From NCBI GenBank assembly GCA_963780635.1, contig CAWACW010000015.1, forward strand, positions 496,001 through 560,000: 64,000 bases of DNA. Reading direction: 5' to 3'. Source of the DNA: DATEPR01 sp963780635 (GTDB taxonomy: Bacteria; Actinomycetota; Actinomycetes; Mycobacteriales; Pseudonocardiaceae). Both the position numbers and the translations under genes were made by a program. Below are positions 35,865 to 43,095 of this stretch, one piece after another (the first letter of the stretch is position 1; each line of letters begins with the position of its first letter). The notes below the pieces were generated by a model that saw only the letters and a list, made by a program, of their open reading frames with translations, was not told the origin of the DNA and did not search any database.

Positions 35865-36433
35865 GCTCTCCCTACGGCCGACTGGTCCGACCCGCGCACG
35901 GAGTCGTCGCCGGTCCCGACTGATTCGTCTTCGTCTTGTCCGCCCCCAGGTGGTACCTGGTGGCCCCGGCGCAGCAGGCCGTCCATCGAGAACAGCGTGC
36001 GTGGCCGGATGGCCAGCCATCCGGCGAGCACGAGGAAACCCGTGTCCCGCAGGATCTCCTGGGGGTACTGCGTCTGTCCGGCCGCGACCTGACCGCCACC
36101 GCCGAAGCAGCCGCAGTCGATGGTCAGCCCCCGGGCCCACGACTGGGCGACACCCGCGATGTACACCAGCAGCAGCGCCGCCGAGAGCACACCCATCAGC
36201 CGCTGTCCGATGCCGATCAGCACGAGCAGGCCGAACGCCAGCTCGAGGAACGGCAGCACGCCGGCCACCGGGCCGACGACGGACGCGGGCAGCACCTGAT
36301 AGGCCTTCACCGCGGCATAAGTCTGGTTCGGATCGGCGGCCTTGATAGCGCCGGAGACCAACCACACCGCGGCGAGGCCCAATCGGAAGACAGTGCCGAT
36401 GGTGTCAGGCACCAGGGACGGAAGTCGCGCCAC
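35861..36433 (-). CDS. MauE/DoxX-family membrane protein
   Basis: This 190-residue membrane protein has four helices. The start GTG 36433 begins VARLPSLVPDTIGTVFRLGLAAVW. GAIKAADP follows the first helix, a typical MauE/DoxX turn. A Cys motif (IDCGCFGGGG) lies near residue 120, as in the MauE branch linked to DsbA/thioredoxin partners. It is predicted to relay redox equivalents across the membrane to the coupled DsbA-like protein. The C-terminal 25 residues are acidic and variable. Other in-frame starts lie 4 to 19 codons upstream. Confidence 0.8.
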   Translation of the reverse strand: MARLPSLVPDTIGTVFRLGLAAVWLVSGAIKAADPNQTYAAVKAYQVLPASVVGPVAGVLPFLELAFGLLVLIGIGQRLMGVLSAALLLVYIAGVAQSWARGLTIDCGCFGGGGQVAAGQTQYPQEILRDTGFLVLAGWLAIRPRTLFSMDGLLRRGHQVPPGGGQDEDESVGTGDDSVRGSDQSAVGRA

Positions 36434-36581
36434 GACAATCAAGGCTAGCGGGCCAGGCTGAGTACACCCTGAGACCTTCGGACACAACACCCGATTTCAC
36501 CCCAAGGAAGTCAGGACAGGCACACCTTGGCAAGCCTGTCCTCACTCCACAACCATCTCTACCAGCACTTATGCTCATTCT

Positions 36582-37313
36582 GTGACTGAGTTGCAGGCGG
36601 ATGGAACAGCCGCCGGAACCGGTGAGATCGGACACACGCATTCGGACATATCAGGCGGGTGGCTGCGGCCCGCGGTGTTCGGCGCGATGGACGGTCTCGT
36701 GACGAACATCGCGCTCGTCGCCGGTGTGGGCGGTGCGCACGCCAGCGGCAAGGTGATCGTGCTGACAGGCATGGCGGGGCTGGTCGCGGGCGCGTTCTCG
36801 ATGGCGCTGGGCGAGTACACCTCGGTCGGCACGCAGAACCAGGCGGTCAAGGCCGAAGCCGCGGTGGAGCGCGCCGAGATGGAGCTCAACCCGGCCGCCG
36901 AGCAGGCCGAACTGGTGGCCATGTACCAGCAGATGGGGTTGTCGCGGTCGACCGCCGAGCTGGCGGCCGAGGAGATCCACGCCGACACGGACGTCGCGGT
37001 CCGCGTGCACGTCACCCAGGAACTGGGCGTCGACCCGGACGAGCAGCCGTCGCCCGTGGTGGCCGCCGTGTCGTCGTTCCTGTGCTTCGCGGTCGGCGCG
37101 GTGTTCCCGCTGCTGCCGTTCCTGCTCGGATTCCACTCGCTGTGGCTGGGCCTGGGCATCGGCGGGATCGGCCTGTTCGCAGCCGGTGCCATTGTGGCCA
37201 GGTTCACCCAGAAGTCCTGGTGGCTCAACGGTGTTCGGCAACTGCTGTTCGGGGTCATCGCCGCGAGCGCGACGTACGGGGTCGGTGCCCTGATCGGCGT
37301 CGCCACGAACTAG
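36582..37313 (+). CDS. VIT1/CCC1-type Fe2+/Mn2+ transporter
   Basis: This 243-residue membrane protein has the N-terminal segment GWLRPAVFGAMDGLVTNIALVAGVGGA, which is the family signature. The metal-binding loop follows (SMALGEYTSVGTQNQAVKAEAAVERAEMELNP, rich in Glu), then a cytoplasmic helical hairpin and three more helices ending VGALIGVA. By family it moves Fe2+ or Mn2+ out of the cytoplasm. The start is GTG 36582. It is a single gene, ending at a hairpin shared with the ankyrin gene. Confidence 0.88.
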   Translation: MTELQADGTAAGTGEIGHTHSDISGGWLRPAVFGAMDGLVTNIALVAGVGGAHASGKVIVLTGMAGLVAGAFSMALGEYTSVGTQNQAVKAEAAVERAEMELNPAAEQAELVAMYQQMGLSRSTAELAAEEIHADTDVAVRVHVTQELGVDPDEQPSPVVAAVSSFLCFAVGAVFPLLPFLLGFHSLWLGLGIGGIGLFAAGAIVARFTQKSWWLNGVRQLLFGVIAASATYGVGALIGVATN

Positions 37314-37379
37314 TGGCGCTTCCAATAACCCTCACCGGGTAGTGCCGGCCCCAGGCGGACACCTCGCGGCGTTCTCGTC

Positions 37380-37409
37380 GGCCCAGGTACAAGCAGAGGT
37401 ACCTGGGCC
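37380..37409. terminator. bidirectional hairpin between convergent genes
   Basis: GGCCCAGGTAC (37380-37390) pairs with GTACCTGGGCC (37399-37409), loop of 8 bases, followed by TTCG. Confidence 0.75.
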
Positions 37410-37481
37410 TTCGCCGTCTTGGGATGCGCCCACCTGGAACCGTAATTCCACCGGCATGGCTCGCGGACGCGCCACTGGCAC

Positions 37482-39065
37482 TCAGTCGTCGTCCGGGTCC
37501 GGCTCGTCGATGCCGAGTTCGACCAGCACGGCCGCGATCTGTTCGCTGGGTGGCTTGCCGCCGATCCAGGCGTCGTCGACGTTGGACCCGGCGGCCAGCA
37601 GGGTCCGCACGGTCGCGGGCCAGTCGGCGTCCCGCGCGTACCGGGGCTGTTCGCCGCTGCCGACCGTCGCCCAGGCCAGCGCGGTCGAACCCCACTGCCC
37701 GTCGGACGCGTTGACGTCCGCACCGCGTGCCAGCAGCAGCGCCACGATCGGCGCCCGGCCCGCGTAGGCAGCGGCGTGCAACGGGGTGGCTCCGTCGTCG
37801 GGACGCTGTGCGCCGACGGGGAAACCGAGATCGAGCATCAGCCGGACGGCCGCGAGATCGGCGTATTCGGCGGCGTCGGCGAGCGCGCCCAGGTCCTCCG
37901 CCGTGAGCCGGCGCACCAGCTCTGGTGAGCGCCGCAACAGCTGCTCGGCACCGTTGCGGTCGGCCCGCAGGCAGGCTCCGAGGAAGTTGTCCACCTCGGT
38001 GGTGTCGTCGCGCGCGCCGTACCGCTTCAGCAGCCGGGCCACGTCGAGGTTGCCCTTGCGCACGGCCCGGCGCAGAGCCGAACGGTGGTCGGTGCCCAGC
38101 CCGTTCGGGTCCGCGCCCGCGGCGAGCAGCTGGTCGACCACGTCGACACCGCAGTCGACGACGGCCAACGGCAACGGTGCCAGCGTCTTGTCGGCGAGGT
38201 GCCCGTCCTCCGTGCCCGCGGACCCGGGCCGACCGGGGTCGCCGCCGGCCGCCAGCATCAGCCCGACACCCTCGGTGTTGCCAGGCGCGATGGCCGCCGC
38301 GAACGCGTTCGTGCCCTCGATCCGGGCGCCGTGCCCGAGCAGCACCCGCAGGCACGCGCGGTCCGCGTGCAGGGCGGCGTGATAGAGCGACTCGTCGTCG
38401 TTGGGATCGGCGCCGTAGCGCAGCAGCAATGACGTCACCGCAGGGTTGTTCGCGATGCCGGCGGCGCCGAACAGTGCGGACCGGTAGCCATGCCGGGACG
38501 GCCGGCCGTTGCTCGTGTTGGCGCCTGCCCCCGTGTCCAGCAACATCCACACGATCTGCAGGATCCCCTCGGCCCGCTCCTGGTCGACGTGGTGCCACGC
38601 CGAGTGGCACGCGTACATCAACGGTGCCCAGCCACGCCGCGAATCGGGCCGCACCGCCACCGCGGGCTCACGTTCCAGGTGCTCCTGCACGCCGGTGAGA
38701 TCGCCGAGCACAGCGCAGGTGCTGATGTCGTAGGCGGCGATCCGCGGATCGGCCCGCAACAACCGGGCGGCGAGTTGTGGCTTGTCGCTGACACTTGCCG
38801 CGAGGAACTGGTCGACCAGCGCGGCCAGGTCGGGTGCCCCAGCGGCGTCGACGGCGGCCTTGAGCCGAGCCCAGCTGGCGAACCCGTGTTCCCTGGCGAT
38901 GACGAGCTGCGCGACGGACAGCGCCACCTGGCCGGGTCGCGGAAACCCGTGGGAGGCGAAGCGATTGAGCGCGGCGGCCTCGCCCGAGCGGGCGGCATCG
39001 CGCAGTTCCTTGGCCTGCCTGCGTAACTGGCCGAGATCGGCGCGGCGCGGCAACGAGCGGGACAT
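37482..39065 (-). CDS. ankyrin-repeat protein
   Basis: This 527-residue cytoplasmic protein starts at ATG 39065, with GGAGGGAG 6 bases upstream. The first 85 residues (RADLGQLRRQAKELRDAARSGEAAAL) are a helical head found in many actinobacterial ankyrin proteins. From about residue 115 ankyrin repeats follow, several with the DGATPLHAAAYAGRAPIVALLLARGADVN consensus (last clear copies near residues 430-470). Ankyrin repeats bind other proteins; the partner is unknown. The final 10 residues are Asp-rich (DPDDD). Confidence 0.85.
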   Translation of the reverse strand: MSRSLPRRADLGQLRRQAKELRDAARSGEAAALNRFASHGFPRPGQVALSVAQLVIAREHGFASWARLKAAVDAAGAPDLAALVDQFLAASVSDKPQLAARLLRADPRIAAYDISTCAVLGDLTGVQEHLEREPAVAVRPDSRRGWAPLMYACHSAWHHVDQERAEGILQIVWMLLDTGAGANTSNGRPSRHGYRSALFGAAGIANNPAVTSLLLRYGADPNDDESLYHAALHADRACLRVLLGHGARIEGTNAFAAAIAPGNTEGVGLMLAAGGDPGRPGSAGTEDGHLADKTLAPLPLAVVDCGVDVVDQLLAAGADPNGLGTDHRSALRRAVRKGNLDVARLLKRYGARDDTTEVDNFLGACLRADRNGAEQLLRRSPELVRRLTAEDLGALADAAEYADLAAVRLMLDLGFPVGAQRPDDGATPLHAAAYAGRAPIVALLLARGADVNASDGQWGSTALAWATVGSGEQPRYARDADWPATVRTLLAAGSNVDDAWIGGKPPSEQIAAVLVELGIDEPDPDDD

Positions 39066-39247
39066 GGCGTCTCCCTCCGGCGCCCGCGGTCCGCGACTCG
39101 GGCTGAGGAACACGCCGCCAACGAGCACATACAGCAGAGGTGGACTCAGTCCTACCCGCGGACCCGGGGGCGCCCTCCAGCGCCCCACCACGATAAACCC
39201 TGTCGACCCGCGGGGACCAAGCGCACCGCCTTGGCCCCTGAGCTCGA

Positions 39248-39808
39248 CTAGACGTCCATGCCCTGGCGGATCACGGTCAGGAGGCGGTGCGCGTGGTCGG
39301 TGTCGCGCGCGGCCAGCGCGATGCCGTCGGCGAGTGTAAGCAGGTCCCGGGCGTCGACGTCGGCGCGGATCGTGCCCGCGCGCTGGGCCCCGCGCAGGAG
39401 TGCGTCGGCGGTGTCGTGCATCGCGTGGTGCCACCGGTCGAACAGCGGCGTGCGCTGCTCCCCGGTCAGCGCGGAGGCGAGAAACCGTTTGGCGGCAACG
39501 TGACTGATGAACGCCAGCAGCCAGTCGAAGAGGGCGTCGCCGGGTGAGTCAGCGGCGAGTCGCCGCTCGCCGTCGGCGCACAGCGCACTGACCTCGTCGG
39601 CGTAGACCGCCACGATCAGTTCCTGGCGGGTCGGGAAATGCCGGTACATCGTGGCGTTGCCGACCTGAGCGCGGCGAGCGATGTCGTCCAGCGGCGCGTC
39701 CACTCCCTGCTCACCGAACACCGCGGTCGCTGCGGCCAGCAGCGCCTCGTAGTTGCGCAGCGCGTCCGCCCGCCGCGGCCGTCCGGGGCCGTTGCCAAGT
39801 GGGGTCAT
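39248..39808 (-). CDS. TetR-family transcriptional repressor
   Basis: This 186-residue protein has the TetR DNA-binding domain at residues 14-62 (RNYEALLAAATAVFGEQG, DIARRAQVGNATMYRHFPTRQELIVAV). The C-terminal ligand domain resembles the TetR_C_33/SbtR-like group (LFDWLLAFISHVAAKRFLASALTGE). It is divergent from a small NTF2-like gene, with a perfect palindrome between them that should be its operator. The ligand is unknown. Confidence 0.88.
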   Translation of the reverse strand: MTPLGNGPGRPRRADALRNYEALLAAATAVFGEQGVDAPLDDIARRAQVGNATMYRHFPTRQELIVAVYADEVSALCADGERRLAADSPGDALFDWLLAFISHVAAKRFLASALTGEQRTPLFDRWHHAMHDTADALLRGAQRAGTIRADVDARDLLTLADGIALAARDTDHAHRLLTVIRQGMDV

Positions 39809-39831
39809 CCCCGGTTACGGTACACGGACCA

Positions 39832-39853
39832 GAAATGGGGAGCTCCCCATTTC
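39832..39853. promoter_or_regulatory. 22-bp perfect palindrome, TetR operator
   Basis: The half-site GAAATGGGGAG is followed directly by its exact reverse complement. It lies 23 bases from the TetR start and 19 bases before the opposing ATG, the normal place for an autoregulated TetR operator. Confidence 0.8.
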
Positions 39854-39872
39854 CACTGACAAGGAGGCGACC

Positions 39873-40267
39873 ATGACGACGAGAACCCTCCCGGGCCGGC
39901 CGAGGTCCACCGCCGCATCGTGGCCGCGAACAACGCGGGCCGACACGAGGAAGGTCTGGCACTGATCGACGCCGACGTCCTCGACCACCGCGGCGGTAGG
40001 TCGGGCGATCATCGCGGCATCGACGCGTGGCGGGCCAAATGGCAGCACATGCACGACGGACTCCGGGACGTCTCCGCCACGATCGAGCACAACGTGGCAG
40101 CCGGCGACACCTCGGTCAACCGCTACACCCTGCGCGGCACCAGCATCGACACCGGTCGACGCTACGAAGCCCAGGGCATCGACATGATCAGAGTCCGCGA
40201 CGGCAAGCTCGTCGAACACTGGGGCCTGGCCGACCGGACAGCCATCCACCGCCAACTCGGCGACTGA
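39873..40267 (+). pseudogene. SnoaL-like polyketide-cyclase-fold protein, frameshifted near its start
   Basis: ATG 39873 has a strong GGAGG 6 bases upstream, but that frame ends soon (stop near 39965). Near 39900 the frame changes, and from there EVHRRIVAANNAGRHEEGLALIDADVLDHRGG runs on to GMIRVRDGKLVEHWGLAD, a SnoaL/NTF2 fold of about 130 residues. The length 395 nt is one short of a multiple of three. A GTG at 39920 could start a shorter product of 115 residues but has no binding site. The gene should be under control of the TetR palindrome. Confidence 0.65.
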
Positions 40268-40268
40268 A

Positions 40269-40284
40269 TCGAACACTTGTTCGA
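40269..40284. promoter_or_regulatory. LexA (SOS) box
   Basis: TCGAACACTTGTTCGA matches the actinobacterial LexA consensus TCGAAC-N4-GTTCGA exactly. It begins directly after the stop of the SnoaL-like gene, about 110 bases before the VOC gene. Confidence 0.65.
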
Positions 40285-40285
40285 C

Positions 40286-40317
40286 TTACCCACACCTGTG
40301 GACAACCCTGGGGACAA
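40286..40317. promoter_or_regulatory. three DnaA-box-like 9-mers
   Basis: TTACCCACA (40286), TGTGGACAA (40297, the reverse complement of the perfect actinobacterial box TTGTCCACA) and TGGGGACAA (40309) fall within 32 bases, right after the LexA box. Confidence 0.45.
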
Positions 40318-40324
40318 CCACAAA

Positions 40325-40362
40325 CGTCAAGCCGGCAGCGATCGGCTGATCCCGGCTTGACG
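40325..40362. terminator. 11-bp hairpin
   Basis: CGTCAAGCCGG (40325-40335) pairs with CCGGCTTGACG (40352-40362). It lies between the LexA/DnaA boxes and the VOC operon promoter and may end transcripts from upstream. Confidence 0.6.
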
Positions 40363-40363
40363 C

Positions 40364-40379
40364 GTAAGAGATCGCTTAC
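40364..40379. promoter_or_regulatory. near-palindrome before the VOC-ArsR operon
   Basis: GTAAGAGATCGCTTAC is a dyad with half-sites GTAAG / CTTAC. It ends 12 bases before the VOC start in an operon that encodes an ArsR repressor, so it is a good candidate for its operator. Confidence 0.5.
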
Positions 40380-40391
40380 CATTATGGCTCC

Positions 40392-40766
40392 ATGGCGATC
40401 ACTCACGTGCAGCTGCTGTCCCTCCCGGTGGCCGACCAGGACCGTGCCCGGGACTTCTACGTGGACGTACTCGGGTTCGACCTGGTGCGCGACAACCCGA
40501 TGGGCCCCGACTCGCGTTGGGTGCAGGTGGCCCCCAAGGGCGGCCAGACGTCGATCACGCTGGTGACCTGGTTCCCGACCATGCCGCCAGGCTCAGCCAA
40601 AGGCCTGGTCGTGGAGACGGACGACCTGGCGGGCGACGTCGCCGAACTCAAGGCCAAAGGCGTACAGATCGAAGACATCCAGCAACAGCCCTGGGCCAGG
40701 TTCGTCACCTTCGACGACCCGGACGGCAACGGCATAGTGCTGCAAGAGACGTCCCCCGATGCCTGA
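40392..40766 (+). CDS. VOC-family (glyoxalase-like) protein
   Basis: This 124-residue protein has two beta-alpha-beta-beta-beta modules of the vicinal-oxygen-chelate fold. HVQLLSLPVADQDRARDFYVDVLGFDLVRD opens the first, and the metal ligands are likely His5, and Glu near the end (GIVLQET), with DDPDGNG just before it. Such proteins include lyases, dioxygenases and antibiotic-binding proteins. It overlaps the ArsR gene by 8 bases and belongs to a three-gene operon VOC - ArsR - SRPBCC. Confidence 0.85.
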   Translation: MAITHVQLLSLPVADQDRARDFYVDVLGFDLVRDNPMGPDSRWVQVAPKGGQTSITLVTWFPTMPPGSAKGLVVETDDLAGDVAELKAKGVQIEDIQQQPWARFVTFDDPDGNGIVLQETSPDA

Positions 40767-41085
40767 CCACGTAGCGGTCGCAGGCGACGTCTTCGACGCC
40801 ATAGCCAGCCCGGTGCGCAGGGCCCTGCTCGACCGGCTGACGGACGGCCCCAGACCGGTCCACGACCTGGCCGACGGCTTCGACATCAGCCGCCCAGCGG
40901 TGTCCCAACACCTGAGGGTGCTCAAACGAGCGGACCTGGTGATCGAAGAACGCGCAGGCAGAGAACGCCGCTATCGCCTGAACCCGACCCCGTTGCGCGA
41001 GGTCGGCACGTGGGTCGCCCACTACGAGCGGTTCTGGCAGCGCAAGCTGGCGGCCCTGAGCGACGTACTGGACGGGCAGCCATGA
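40759..41085 (+). CDS. ArsR-family transcriptional regulator
   Basis: This 108-residue winged-helix repressor begins VFDAIASPVRRALLDRLTDG. The recognition helix is HDLADGFDISRPAVSQHLRVLKRADLV, and the wing is EERAGRERRYRLNPTPL. It lacks metal-binding Cys pairs. ArsR proteins of this subgroup paired with SRPBCC proteins are common in actinobacteria. It probably represses its own operon through the dyad upstream of the VOC gene. Confidence 0.88.
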   Translation: MPDHVAVAGDVFDAIASPVRRALLDRLTDGPRPVHDLADGFDISRPAVSQHLRVLKRADLVIEERAGRERRYRLNPTPLREVGTWVAHYERFWQRKLAALSDVLDGQP

Positions 41086-41507
41086 CCGGCACCATAGAAA
41101 CCGACACGTTCCTACCCCACGCGCCCGAACGGGTCTGGCAGGCACTCACCAACCAGGACCTGCTCGCCCAGTGGCTGATGCCCAACGACTTCGAGCCCCG
41201 GGTAGGCCACCACTTCACCTTCACCACCAACCCGGTCCCAGGCCACAGCTTCGACGGCACAGTCCACTGCGAAGTCCTGGAACTGGTCCCGGGGGAACGC
41301 CTCAAGATCAGCTGGAGGTCCGGCCAACTGGACACCACAGTCACCTGGCGCCTGGCCGAAGAGGGAACCGGCACCCGCCTCTTCCTCACCCACGCAGGCT
41401 TCGACGAAACGAACCCAGCCCAAGCAGCCACCCGGAAACTCCTGGGCGGCGGCTGGCAAGGCCACCTGAGACGACGCCTGGAGCAGGCCCTGGCCAGCCA
41501 CAAGTAG
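41082..41507 (+). CDS. SRPBCC/AHSA1-domain protein
   Basis: This 141-residue protein has the START/Bet v1-like fold. It opens IETDTFLPHAPERVWQALTNQDLLAQWLMP and ends with GWQGHLRRRLEQAL, both typical of the AHSA1 group. The cavity of this fold binds hydrophobic ligands. The ATG overlaps the ArsR stop by four bases, so it is the last gene of the operon. The ligand and role are unknown. Confidence 0.87.
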   Translation: MTGTIETDTFLPHAPERVWQALTNQDLLAQWLMPNDFEPRVGHHFTFTTNPVPGHSFDGTVHCEVLELVPGERLKISWRSGQLDTTVTWRLAEEGTGTRLFLTHAGFDETNPAQAATRKLLGGGWQGHLRRRLEQALASHK

Positions 41508-41657
41508 CCGAACCCGGCCCCGCACCGACCACAAACCAAGACACGCCACCGCCAAAGCAAGGGCAGCCCAAGCGAAAGGCGCAGGTCAGCAGGTCAGCAG
41601 GTCACCAGCGAGGCGCGCCGGAGACATGGCCGTTTACAGATCCGTATACTGGGCTGT

Positions 41658-41918
41658 ATGACGACCATGTTGCGGGTGAGTGAGCGGACCCGAGACCGGG
41701 TCATGCAGGTGGCTGCGGACGACTTCGGTGGTGCCACCGCCGAAGAGACACTGAACCGGCTCCTGGACGAGCACTGGCAAGCCCAGGCCATCGCGGCGAT
41801 GGATCGCTTCCGGGCCAGCGACCCGGAGGGCTGGTCCGCGTACCTCGCCGAGGCCGACCGGTGGGAGAAGGCGCAGACATCCGTCGTTGACACGTGGGAC
41901 GAGCAAGGTCCCGCGTGA
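41658..41918 (+). CDS. antitoxin of a MazF-type toxin-antitoxin pair
   Basis: This small (86-residue) protein has an N-terminal ribbon-helix-helix-like segment (TTMLRVSERTRDRVMQVAADDF, TAEETLNRLLDEHW) that should bind DNA. An acidic C-terminal half (SYLAEADRWEKAQTSVVDTWDEQG) is the part that usually covers the toxin. The stop overlaps the toxin start in GTGA, giving coupled translation. The pair lies just before the 118-bp repeats and tmRNA. Confidence 0.8.
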   Translation: MTTMLRVSERTRDRVMQVAADDFGGATAEETLNRLLDEHWQAQAIAAMDRFRASDPEGWSAYLAEADRWEKAQTSVVDTWDEQGPA

Positions 41919-42262
41919 GGGTTCAGATCGAGCCCTGGCAGGTGTGGTGGGTTGATCTCGAACCTGTCGCGGGCCGCGAGCAAGACAAGTCCCGGCCGGC
42001 GGTCGTCGTGTCGTCGGTGTTCCACCTCAGGCTGGTGGGAGGCGAACTGCTGAGCGTGCTGCCGCTGACCACGGTTGACCGCGTCGGCTGGCTACATCGC
42101 ATCGAGGTCGCCTTGCCTGGTCACAACGTCGGATGGGCCATTACCGAGCAGGTCCGGACGATCTCTGCCACCCGCTTGACCGGCACCAAACCGATCGGGC
42201 AACTCAACGAAGACCAGATCGTGGCCACCCGTTCAGTACTCAGCAAAATGCTCGACCTATAG
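41915..42262 (+). CDS. MazF/PemK-type endoribonuclease toxin
   Basis: This 115-residue protein starts with GTG at 41915. The family pattern is clear: IEPWQVWWVDLEPVAGREQDKSRPAVVVSS at the start, LLSVLPLTTVDRVGW, VGWAITEQVRTISATRL, and IGQLNEDQIVATRSVLSKML at the end. MazF-type enzymes cut single-stranded RNA at short sequences; the cut sequence here is unknown. Activity should be blocked by the preceding antitoxin. Confidence 0.88.
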   Translation: MRVQIEPWQVWWVDLEPVAGREQDKSRPAVVVSSVFHLRLVGGELLSVLPLTTVDRVGWLHRIEVALPGHNVGWAITEQVRTISATRLTGTKPIGQLNEDQIVATRSVLSKMLDL

Positions 42263-42263
42263 A

Positions 42264-42665
42264 AGTCCGACCAGCGAGCCGCGCAAGCGCAAGCAGACGC
42301 TGGTCAACAACCAACACAGCCACCATGCCAACGCAAGAAGCACGCACCATGCGGGCGGGCGGTCGCCCCCAGAAACCGAGACGTCCGACCGGCGAGCCGC
42401 GCAAGCGCAAGCAGACGCTGGTCAACAACCAACACAGCCACCATGCCAACGCAAGAAGCTCGCACGTGCGGGCGGGCGGTCGCCCCCACGAAACACAGAC
42501 GGGCGACCCAGCAAGCGCGCGAACCACGATCAGATGCTGGTCAACAACCAACACAGCCACCATCCCAACGCGAGAAGCACGCACCGTGGGGGTCTGGGGG
42601 TCGCCCCCCAGAAACAGAGACGGGCGACCCAGCGAGCCGCGCAAGCGGCGAGCAGGGTCGCCCCG
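42264..42665. repeat. 118-119 bp tandem repeat, three copies plus a partial
   Basis: The core CTGGTCAACAACCAACACAG recurs at 42300, 42418 and 42537, each unit beginning with GCGAGCCGCGCAAGCGC. A fourth partial copy reaches 42665. Copies 1 and 2 are nearly identical, copy 3 is more diverged. The repeat carries a G/C-rich dyad (GGCGGGCGGTCGCCCCC). The period is not a multiple of three in register, so it is not coding. It fills the whole gap between the toxin gene and the 3' end of tmRNA. Confidence 0.85.
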
Positions 42666-42671
42666 AGCTCG

Positions 42672-43040
42672 TGGAGGTGCCGGGAATCGAACCCGGGTCC
42701 TCTGTCGCCTTACCAGGACTTCTCCGTGCGCAGTTCACAGTGTCTCTACTCGGCCCCACCGGTCACGTGAACAAGCCGATGTGACGGGCCCAGTCGCTGT
42801 GAGCTTCCCAATCAGCACCCGCGACCGATGCTGACGGTGAGCCTCCTAGCTGATGCCGGCAAACCGGGACGGAGGCGCTCCCGGGCCGACAGAGTCGACC
42901 TCGCTCAGGCGGCGAGGGCGAACTCGCGCTGACTATTAGTCTTGGCGCTTATTGGTTTGCGATGACGCTTGAGGTGGTCTCTCGCCTGCACCTGCACGCT
43001 TCTCCTGGCTCAACGTCCAGAGTCGAAACCGTTCACCCCC
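42672..43040 (-). ncRNA. ssrA: tmRNA
   Basis: This is transfer-messenger RNA for ribosome rescue, about 369 nt. The 5' GGGGGTGAACGGTTTCGAC and the 3' T arm (CCCGGGTTCGATTCCCGG) with acceptor CACCTCC-A form the tRNA-like domain (7-bp acceptor stem). The internal reading frame near 42910-42955 encodes the tag AKTNSQREFALAA and ends in TGA. The ALAA end marks tagged proteins for proteolysis. CCA is not encoded directly after the discriminator. Its protein partner SmpB is encoded 5.3 kb away on the same strand. Confidence 0.95.
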
Positions 43041-43062
43041 CTGTGCGGATACCTACCCCGTC

Positions 43063-43068
43063 AGTATA
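43063..43068 (-). promoter_or_regulatory. -10 element of ssrA
   Basis: TATACT on the minus strand lies 23 bases upstream of the mature tmRNA 5' end, leaving a short leader for RNase P processing. No good -35 is visible. Confidence 0.5.
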
Positions 43069-43095
43069 TCGGCCCGAGCCAGCCTGATCATCCCG

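Noticed and set aside
42264..42665. CRISPR array
   Set aside because: The repeats are adjacent 118-bp units without unique spacers, and there are no cas genes in the window.
42133..42834. Open frames across the 118-bp repeats and tmRNA
   Set aside because: They read through the tmRNA gene and through non-coding repeats; no motif and no start signal.
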